Assembly (NCBI RefSeq): GCF_036373705.1
Contig: NC_089851.1
Span: 51,560,312 to 51,624,311 of the forward strand
DNA length: 64,000 nt
Source of the DNA: Amia ocellicauda
Lineage: Eukaryota; Chordata; Actinopteri; Amiiformes; Amiidae
Direction of reading: 5' to 3'
Both the position numbers and the translations under genes were made by a program. Under the pieces are notes generated by a model. It was not told where the DNA came from. It saw only the letters and a program-made list of their open reading frames with translations, and searched no databases. The stretch's first letter is position 1; every line of letters begins with the position of its first letter. Below are positions 56,288 through 64,000 of the stretch, piece by piece.

Positions 56288-56800
56288 GTGTGTGGGGGTT
56301 TTTGCACCCAATGTGCAGTGCCTAAACATCACACACTTATATGTGTACTGGCTTGCAAGTTATACAACCATATATGCCTGTAACAATATTCTATAATTGT
56401 CATCCAGACGTCTCCAGATGCTTTACCTTTTTGTGTACATATTCATAATAGCAATTATACAGCTGCTGACAGTGTAATTCGATGTAGTGTTTGTGTCTTA
56501 AAAGTCGCCTTCATTCCCAAATATACATATAGCCCACAGGAACACCCCACATGAGCTGCTGTTTTGGAGATGCTCTGACCCAGTCGTCTAGCCAATTTGG
56601 CCCTTGTCAAAGTCGCTCAGATCCTTATGCTTGCCCATTTTTCCTGCTTCTAACACATCAACTTTGAGGACAAAATGTTCACTTGCTGCCTAATATATCC
56701 CACCCACTGACAGGTGCCATGATAACTAGATTATCAGTGTTAATCACTTCACCTGTCAGTGGTCATAATCTCCCTTCGATAGCTCTCTCGATAGCCGTTG
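56280..56800. other. Probable dispersed repeat, unclassified
   Basis: 56,520-56,770 contains phrases (cccatttttcctgcttc, aacacatcaactttgaggac, cacttcacctgtcagtggtc) I recall from a DNA element common in fishes. No coding frame, ends not fixed. Confidence 0.4.
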
Positions 56801-56804
56801 AATC

Positions 56805-57350
56805 TACTCCTTAACCTGGAAGTAGTGCACCCTAAGAATAATGGGACGGGGCCTGTCTCCTTCCCTAGGTCTTGGCATTATCGATCAGTGAGCACGATCC
56901 AGAACAGGCAGGGAGTCTGACTTATTCTTCCCAATGATATCAACAAAGAACTACGACAGGAAAGTAGTAGGATCACGACCCTCCACTCAACACACAGGTT
57001 GTTCCTCCGTCCCCTTCCACCTAAATCCTTTACTTTCCATTTGAGCATCTCATTCTCTGCAGAAAGGCCGCTGCAAGAGGCTTCCGTCACCCTGTCAGAT
57101 ATGTCGCTCAGAGACCTCTCTACCTCCTGCAGTCGGTTGCCATACGAGTGCCCTTAAGAGTAGCAATAGCCTCACGCATTTCAGATCAAAACGATTCTAT
57201 GGAGCTCTGTATTTTGCTCACCGCTGCGACAAGAAAGGCCAGGTCTCCGCCACTTTCTGGTGAGGGATTGCCAGCCCCAGTCATGCCTGAATCCGAATCG
57301 GGTTGAGTCGCCTCCATCGCTGGCCCCTTCTTGCCTTTTTGTTTAGACAT
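56805..57350 (-). pseudogene. L1-like LINE ORF1 fragment
   Basis: Starts MSKQKGKKGPAMEATQPDSD at 57,350. A coiled-coil-like region follows, then LKWKVKDLGGRGRRNNLCVE (the L1 ORF1 RNA-binding entry, normally DLE-RSRRNNL), and near 56,830-56,890 DSLPVLDRAH and PRPREGDRPRPIILRVHY. This order is L1 ORF1p. Several stops and frame changes; ORF2 is absent. Confidence 0.8.
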
Positions 57351-57451
57351 GGTTTTAAAACAATAATACACATAATATACTGCAGTTCATCGCTTAAAAT
57401 AAAAACAAGAAAATAACGTTTGCTGAAAAAAATTGAAATATCGCAGGAGCT

Positions 57452-58095
57452 CTCTGTTCACACGTCAAATTGGAAGCTGTAGGCATTCAGGGTAATGTAA
57501 GTAGATGGATTATGAACTGGTTGATGTATAGGAAGCAGAGGGTGTCGATTAGAGGAGTTGCTTCTAACTGGAGTGAGGTTGTTAGTGGAGTTCCACAGGG
57601 ATCAGTACTAGGGCCTTTGCTTTTTCTAATCTATATTAATGATCTAGACTCTGGGATAGTTAGCAAACTTGTCAAATTTGTAGATGATAGTAAAATAGGT
57701 GGCTCAGCAGATACAATCTCGGCAGCACAGGTTATTCAAAGGGACTTAGATAATATTCAGTTGTGTGCCGACACCTAGCAGATGAAATTCAATGTGGACA
57801 AATGCAAGGTATTACATACAGGTAACACAAATGTCCACTATAATTACACAATGGAAGGAATAGAACTAGATGAAGTAATGCATGAGAAAGACCTAGGAGT
57901 CTACGTGGACTCCTCACTTTCTCCATCCAAGCAATGTGGGGAAGCAATAAAAAAGGCAATCAGAATGTTAGGGTATATTGTCAAAAGTGTAGAATTTAAA
58001 ACAAGGGAAGTAATGTTAAGACAATGCACTAGTTAGACCTCATCTGGAATACTGTGTACAGTTCTGGGCACCACACATACCAAGAAGGATATCGC
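57452..58095 (+). pseudogene. CR1-like LINE reverse transcriptase fragment
   Basis: GVPQGSVLGPLLFLIYINDL, KFVDDSKIGG (catalytic DD near 57,682), QMKFNVDKCKVLHTG, LGVYVDSSLSPSKQC and LEYCVQFWAPH give the palm and thumb of a CR1-clade RT. One TAG stop (57,777-57,779) replaces the Trp before QMKFN and there is a frame change near 58,030. Both ends are lost. Confidence 0.85.
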
Positions 58096-58715
58096 TTGGG
58101 AGGCCATGGCTCGTCAGACCTTGGGGTGTGGGTGCCCTGTTAGTCCTCCATGGTAGGGTGCCTCTGAGGTGGGTTTTGCCTCATCATCCTCTCAGAGGGG
58201 GCTATTGCTGGAAGACAAACCATTTTATTTTCCTTTCTCTCTCTGCCAATCTCTCTCTGAGGATTGCATTTCTGTCCATGTTATCTCCTGTGTCATGCCC
58301 AGATTTTTGTAATGTTCAGACACCTTGGTCGGACAGTATATGTATTTTCCAGCCACTCCTGGTAACATTGTATGGACGTGGGGTCTGTTTGGCCCCTGTT
58401 GTAATTGTAGCTGGCAGAAGCGGCACAGTCAGCCAGCAGGGTGGGGTTCAGGCTGCTTCCTCTTCTTTTCATTCTTCTGCACTACTCTTTGTTTTGTGGC
58501 ATCAAGCACCCTCTGGAAATACATGGTTGTAATAAACTGCTCAAAAGGCATTCCTGAATCAGTCAGACCTTCAGACCCATACAATTTGAACACTTTTGTG
58601 GAACAGTAAATGAACCTGAGTTTTCCCTGCTGATGAACCATCCGTAGAAACCAAACATGTTTTAGTCATATTAGTTACTGCTGCTGCTGTCCATGATTTA
58701 TTGAACAATCTGTTC
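58096..58715. other. Unassigned DNA with a minus-strand coding-like stretch
   Basis: 58,429-58,641 on the minus strand is open for 70 codons (VFKLYGSEGLTDSGMPFEQF, VLDATKQRVVQKNEKKRKQ). It reads like protein but I do not recognise it, and no splice site is obvious. It ends 75 bp before the second Polinton end. Confidence 0.3.
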
Positions 58716-60715
58716 AGTAGTGATAATGGCAGCTTATGTCAAAGTGACAGCCGGAAGCCCCTCCTCACCCAGATGCCTCATGGGCCAGGAAGCCCCCTCC
58801 TTACCCAGATGCCCCATGGGCCACAAAGCCCCCTCCTTACCCCCGGTTAACCTTTGAACCGGAACCATCTCCTCCTTCCTACCATCCCCCGAGTTTACCC
58901 TTTGACCCTCTCTAGTCAGCCATCTTGTTAGGATGACCGCCATCTTGTTAGGCTGACAGTAATTTTGGAAAGGGCACAGGTCATCTTGACAACAGTTAAA
59001 CGTATTATTATTTGTTTTAGGTTATATGTTTTATGACTAGGTTTGGTATGATATAGTGTTGGCAATATAAAATAAAAAAAAGTTTTAATAAAAAGTATTT
59101 TAAACTGTGTTTAGTGATGTGAGTGTGATGTTTTTATGTTATATATTTTATGATTAGGTTTGGGATGGTACAGTGTTAGCAAAATAAAAGAAAAAGAAAG
59201 GTATAGACATTCAAAAAATGACACTCGGTAAAATATGCATCAATGTCAGTATTTTATTGTGACAGTTCTAAAACATGATAACAAGGCATCAGGTCAGATG
59301 TAGACAGTGAGATTAGATACTGACACAGGTGACCAATGACCCCGCTTCCCGAACACCTACAGCAGCCAGGAAGAAACAACTGAATTGTACTGCACTAGCA
59401 ACTCCCTCTACTTGTTTAATGGCAAGGGCTGTGACACTGATCATGGCTATTCTGTCTAGCACAGTGTAGAAATTGGGTTTGGTCATGATAGGAATAGTAT
59501 TTCCAAAAGAACTCTGCAGAACTTTTTGGACAGCTGTAAAAGCAGATTCACCAGGCGGTGACTCTTTATACAGCATTCTCTTGAGCACATTGGGAAGTGC
59601 CTCCACTGTTTTCTCAACATCCTCAACTAGAGATTTCACATCAGAATTACCAGTATCATACAAATCACCAATCTTGCAAGCTATTAGAATGAGGATGACA
59701 AGATTCCTCAAACATACGTAAACGTAATTCCAAGGTCCCCAGGGCTTTCTTTCTCTGAAAAAATATAGGAATTAACATGTAATGTCTTATTATACAGAAA
59801 AGCAGAGCAGACACAAACAGTATTTTATTTATGTTTGTAAAACACATGATAAGACTATCTATTTGCATTACTTTCTCATCCACACTTTCTAACAAGTCAC
59901 TAAACCATCTTGAAGGTAGAGCGCATGTTTCTAGGCTATGCAAAAGAGTTTTCACTTCTTTCTCAGTCTGCTTGTTTATACTCATTCCACGTAGGGTACG
60001 AGCAACACATAACAAAACGTTTAGCAAACTTGTGACACTTATTTTGTCGCATATAAGAGCTACACTACTCCAGACACTACCTTGCTCATGATCTAAAGTT
60101 AGACAGATGTGATGTAGTTGGCTGGGGTCTCCTATCAGACAGGCTTCACATTTATCAACTAATTCACGGCCTATACAATGTTTTAACACAAGGGCGACAC
60201 TGGCCTTTACAGTATGTCTCATCACCAGTCTAACAAGCTCATCCTGGTATTTACAATTATATCTCCCACCTTCACTGTCTGAATCAAAACTCTTGTGGGT
60301 TCTAGCAAGGCAAGAACAGAAGCATGCAATGGTCAGTCTTGTTCTGGGTCTTAAAGAGCCGGCAGAGGAATCAATGTCACTGGTGTCAGGGCCACCATTA
60401 TTCTAATGAAGAGAAAAGAAAATAACACTTAAAACTGAAATGAGTCTCTAAGTAAATAAGCACATGACTATAGAAGGTTCTAGGGCCTTTATAGTTACCT
60501 CTCTTTCTGCTGATTGCCCAACTCCCCCGTCAATGTCAGAGGTGCTGTTTTCATCCTCACTGCCATGGTCAGGGTCCTCGTCATCAATGTCAGACTCATC
60601 AGCAGTGCTGACACCTTCATCTTCATCAGACATCTGGGCAGCTTCACCGGGGCTCAGGAGCGGAATTCCTACACCAGTCTTTTGTTAAACAAACAAATAA
60701 AAAAATGTATTTAAA
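58716..60715. mobile_element. Left-end fragment of a second Polinton
   Basis: Starts AGTAGTGATAATGGCAG and follows the order of the first Polinton's left end: aagcccctcc-type repeats, ccatcttgttaggatgacc units, AT-rich inner TIR (to about 59,200), then the same minus-strand left-arm gene. Polymerase and capsid genes are absent. A fossil fragment of the same family, somewhat diverged from the copy at 33,349. Confidence 0.9.
59313..60680 (-). pseudogene. Polinton left-arm gene (second copy), unknown function
   Basis: Coding-like segments: an acidic start with MSDEDEGVSTADESDIDDED (about 60,633), a Cys-containing middle (CIGRELVDKCEACLIGDPSQ, LPSRWFSDLLESVDEKV) and a C-terminal part (IGDLYDTGNSDVKSLVED, LPNVLKRMLYKES, MTKPNFYTVLDRI). 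Segments are separated by splice-like signals. The middle and end match 34,187-34,815. No family recognised; the acidic start and Cys region would suit a regulatory protein, which is a guess. Confidence 0.55.
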
Positions 60716-60922
60716 TTCACTTTCTCGCTGAAATGTATACACACACACACACAACCTTTTCTGTTGCAGGAGGAGCCAGGTGTGGCCTGTTAGGTGTGAA
60801 TTGGGGGTAGGTAGACACAAGCTACTTAAACAGCTGTTTCTCACTGACAAAAGTTAGGCAGTTGACTAGGCAATAGGAACCAAGAGACAAAACAAAAAAC
60901 AAAAAAACTAACATTTAGAAGC

Positions 60923-61869
60923 ATGTGGCCACTACAGTGTCAGATTTGCAGAATGATTGCCTTCCTGCATGAACTCATCCAAGAAAGTTTCATTCGTGAA
61001 CATTGTCAACAGGTTGAAATCCTAGAGATCAAGGTTCGTGATCTTGAGGCTCAGCTTGTCGATCTGTGCTGTATTAGGGATATAGAAGAATTGGTCAATC
61101 AGCCCATGAGAGAGATGGTGTGCACTACAAAACCTAGGAGAGTTGAGACCTTAGAGCAGGACAGTGTAGAGAACTGCTGGGTTACAGTAGGTCGTAACCA
61201 CAGAAAAGGGCATGCACAACCCCTAGAGACACCCCAAGAGCTAGAATTGCTCAACAGGTTCCAACTGCTGGACACAGAGTTGGACAGTGACAGCTCAGAG
61301 GGTGATGGGGGGGCAGTTGAGCACCAGAGCACCATGGTGCACACTCCCCCCCAGAAGAGGGAGGTAGTTCTAGTAGGAGACTCAATTCTTGAGGTGTAGA
61401 TCACACAGTGTGTTCTAGTGACAAGGAGACCCGCATGGTATCTTGCCTGCCTGGTGCTCAGGTTGCAGATCTCCCTAAACTAGTAGACGGGCTACTGGCC
61501 AAAGCCGGAGGGAATCCACTGGTCATGGTCTACATTGGAACCAACGACATAGGAAAAGGTAGGACAGAGGTTCTGCAAGACAAATTTAAAGAGTTAGGAA
61601 CAAAACTAAACAGCAGAACCTCCACGGTAGTTTTCTCTGAAATACTTCCGTTACCACGTGCCAGGCCAGGGAGACAAGCAGAGATTAGAAAGTTTAACAC
61701 ATGGTTGAAAGCTTGGTGTAGGGAAGAGGGGTTTAGGTTTATAGAGCATTGGTCTTTCTTCTGGGATAGATGGGACCTGTACAAAATGGACAGTCTACAT
61801 CTAAACAGAAGGGGGGCTAATGCATTGGGAGAGCGTATGTGCAGTGAAATTGAGAATCATTTAAACTAG
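60923..61869 (+). pseudogene. CR1 LINE ORF1 with SGNH esterase domain
   Basis: Residues 1-150: Leu/Glu-rich predicted coiled coil (HCQQVEILEIKVRDLEAQL) and acidic linker. Esterase start VVLVGDSIL at about 61,365 (GDS nucleophile motif); later VMVYIGTNDIGKG and DSLHLNRRGANALGERM (DxxH end of the triad). A one-base frame change near 61,395 splits the gene into 60,923-61,399 and 61,408-61,869. The esterase is known from CR1-clade ORF1 and may act at membranes or in RNP function. Confidence 0.88.
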
Positions 61870-61961
61870 GAACCAGGGGGACAGGGAGCTATGACAATGG
61901 GAGATGTTCCTCTAAGGAAAGAAAACAAAAGGAACCCACTAGTAGGAAAGTCCTGAAATGT

Positions 61962-62610
61962 TTGTACATCAATGCCAGGAGTATAAGGAACAAGATGTTA
62001 GACTTGGAAGCCACAGTGCTGGCATGTGACTATGATGTTGTAGGAGTGACAGAAACATGGCTTACAGAAAATGATGGGGATGAATACAAGTTGGAAGGAT
62101 ACACACAGTTTAGGAGAGACAGGCAAAATCGAAGAGGGGGTGGGGTAGCATTATATGTCAAAAATGACATTGAGGCAGAAGAACTCATATTAGATCCCAG
62201 TAATGGAACAGAATCTTTGTGGGTGAAACTTTTGAACAAGAGATCTGGAGGATTAGTGGTAGGAGTGTGTTACAGGCCACCAAACTCAGATATTCAGCAA
62301 GATGTTGCATTGTACAGTGTAATCAGGACTGCATGTAGCAAGGATGTGGCTGTTATAATGGGATTTCAATTTCCCAAACTTAGACTGGGAAAGCCCAGTG
62401 GGGACTACAGAAGCAGAAATCGAAATGGTTGAGATGGTAAATGACTGCTTTCTAACTCAGTTTGTTATTGAACCAACTGGGGAGAGTGCATGTATTGACT
62501 TGATCTTTTCAAATGACCAAGACAGAGTCAGGGGGACAGTAGTTAGAGAACCAATGGCAAATTGTGATCACAATATGGTTAGCTTTGAGGCACTTTTAAA
62601 ATATTATTAG
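61962..62610 (+). pseudogene. CR1 LINE ORF2, AP-type endonuclease part
   Basis: YINARSIRNKMLDLEA (Asn of the active site), GVTETWLTEN (Glu), RRGGGVALYVKND, VVGVCYRPPNSD; then the MGxF region near 62,360, where the usual GDFNFP reading is disturbed, and ACIDLIFSNDQDRV with NCDHNMVSFE (final Asp-His). One frame change near 62,400. The polymerase part is not present. Confidence 0.88.
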
Positions 62611-62620
62611 AATATTTTAT

Positions 62621-63702
62621 TGCCATGCTGGAATACCCATCCACGACCCATTTACAATGCCCTGGCTGAGGGAAGGAGGTTCTCACCCAAGATTTGACAG
62701 TACATGGCCCTGTCCATCGTCCCTTTAATGCGGTGCAGTTGTCCAGTCCCCTTAGCAGAAAAACACCCCCAAAGCATAATGTTTACACCTCCATGTTTGA
62801 CGGTGGGGATGGTGTTCTTGGGGTCATTCCTCCTCCTCCAAACATAGCAAATTGAGTTGATGCCAAAGAGCTCAATTTTGGTCTCATCTGACCACAACAC
62901 TTTCACACAGTTCTCCTCTGAATCATTCAGATGTTCATTGGCAAACTTCAGACGGGCCTGTACATGTGCTTTCTTGAGCAGGGGGACCTTGCGGGCGCTG
63001 CAGGATTTCACGGTGTAGTGCGTTACCAATTGTTTTCTTGGTGACTATGGTCCCAGCTGCCTTGAGATCATTAACAAGATCCTCCCATGTAGTTCTGGGC
63101 TGATTCCTCACCGTTCTCATGATCATTGAAACTCCACGAGGTGAGATCTGGCATGGAGCCCCAGACTGAGGGAGACTGACAGTTATTTTGTGTTTCTTCC
63201 ATTTGCGAATAATCACACCAACTGTTGTCACCTTCTCACCAAGCTGCTTGGCGATGGTCTTGTAGCCCATTCCAGCCTTGTGTAGGTCTACAATCTTGTC
63301 CCTGACATCCTTGGACAGCTCTTTGGTCTTGGCCATGGTGGAGAGTTTGGAATCTGATTGATTGATTGAGTCTGTGGACAGGTGTCTTTTATACAGGTAA
63401 CGAGCTGAGATTAGGAGCACTCCCTTTAAGAGAGTGCTCCTAATCTCAGCTCGTTACCAGTATAAAAGACACCTGGGAGCCAGAAATCTTGCTGATTGAT
63501 AGGGGATCAAATACTTATTTCCCTCATTAACATGCAAATCAATTTATAACTTTTTTGAAATGCGTTTTTCTGGATTTTTTGTTGTTATTCTGTCTCTCAC
63601 TGTTAAAATACACCTACCATTAAAATTATAGACTGATCATTTCTTTGTCAGTGGGCAAACGTACAAAATCAGCAGGGGATCAAATACTTTTTTCCCTCAC
63701 TG
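62621..63702 (-). mobile_element. Truncated Tc1-like transposon (same family as 53,416-54,996)
   Basis: Keeps one TIR (right end, ctcactg at 63,702, then TA), the hairpin (about 63,377-63,475) and the N-terminal two thirds of the transposase: [20 protein letters not shown] at about 63,333 through [17 protein letters not shown] to LLPSARAL at 62,652. It stops inside the gene against the CR1 fragment. It retains the four bases deleted in the longer copy, but has its own frame change near 63,010. Confidence 0.9.
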
Positions 63703-63769
63703 TATGTGATAAAGAGGTGTTTTTCACCCTTGCTTTAAGATGCATTACTATTTATGTACAGCACAATTA

Positions 63770-63950
63770 GGCTGGGATTAAATCTAAACTTTGACCCACC
63801 CGCTAATAGAAAACTACAGAACTGTACTCAGTTGCAGCTTCATTTTTAGTAAGATGCCATTTTCTTCTAATCATAAATGTAACCACTATGATGTACAGGT
63901 TTGTAGTTTGCTATTAGCGGGTGGGTCAAAGTTTTGATTTAATCCGGCCG
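63770..63950. repeat. MITE copy 3 with TTA duplication
   Basis: Best copy of the family: ends ggctgggattaaatc and gatttaatccggccg, flanked by TTA on both sides, arms of about 45 bp. A TTA duplication is typical of PIF/Harbinger elements. Confidence 0.82.
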
Positions 63951-64000
63951 TTAGTCAGATATCAATTCGTTATTTTAACTTTTTTTATAAAGGTGACCTG

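Larger units (their letters stand above)
60760..62612 (+). mobile_element. CR1-like LINE, 5' half kept, 3' half lost
   Basis: A 5' leader of about 160 bp, ORF1 with an esterase domain (60,923-61,869), then the endonuclease part of ORF2 (61,962-62,610). It stops at a Tc1 fragment; reverse transcriptase and 3' UTR are missing. The RT fragment at 57,452-58,095 is of the same clade but lies upstream, so it is a different copy. Confidence 0.85.

Noticed and set aside
57452-62612. One CR1 element running from 57.4 to 62.6 kb
   Set aside because: The RT part lies upstream of ORF1 and the endonuclease, which is the wrong order for one element.

Overview
The window looks like gene-poor, repeat-rich nuclear DNA of a ray-finned fish. 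The evidence is several fish-type Tc1-like transposons, L2-, CR1- and L1-like LINE pieces, gypsy-type solo LTRs, an adintovirus-like Polinton, and tRNA-Pro genes almost identical to the vertebrate sequence. No single host protein-coding gene could be assigned with confidence.

Layout. 1-18,550 is a tandem array of about 575-593 bp monomers, each with one tRNA-Pro sequence on the minus strand. There are 32 copies, and the array runs off the left edge. Two monomer types mostly alternate: type A (decodable-looking tRNA-Pro, mostly TGG, a few AGG) and type B (AGG-like, with G instead of T at position 33 and a disturbed T-arm). They form dimers, a 2,336-bp tetramer on the left and a 1,746-bp trimer on the right. 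18.5-31.9 kb is AT-rich DNA with Tc1 relics, a SINE tail in the loop of a large inverted repeat, an orphan inverted piece of the tRNA array, two solo LTRs with clean target duplications, a full-length dead Tc1 element and LINE/SINE pieces.

31,876-51,445 is two copies (plus about 90 bp of a third) of an unclassified 2.2-kb direct tandem repeat. Copy 1 is split by a 12,167-bp Polinton (33,349-45,515). Copy 2 is split by a 2,833-bp DNA element ending in CACTGTAAAAAA-type inverted repeats. The uninterrupted site in copy 2 fixes the Polinton ends and its 6-bp target duplication. The Polinton is a broken fossil that still shows PolB, an ATPase tail, core-like peptides, a PY-like protein, adenovirus-type protease, double-jelly-roll major capsid, penton, and a chromodomain integrase. 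Between the integrase and the right TIR it carries a foldable tRNA-Leu(TAA) followed by a T6 run.

51.4-64 kb holds a family of small palindromic elements with Harbinger-like ends, a Harbinger transposase relic, two Tc1 elements lying back to back, L1 and CR1 LINE pieces, the left end of a second Polinton, and a truncated Tc1.

The most interesting points are the higher-order tRNA-Pro array with alternating sound and decayed copies and no nearby Pol III terminators, the tRNA-Leu inside a Polinton, and the empty-site proof of Polinton insertion in a tandem repeat. Family assignments rest on motifs and recall; no searches were run.
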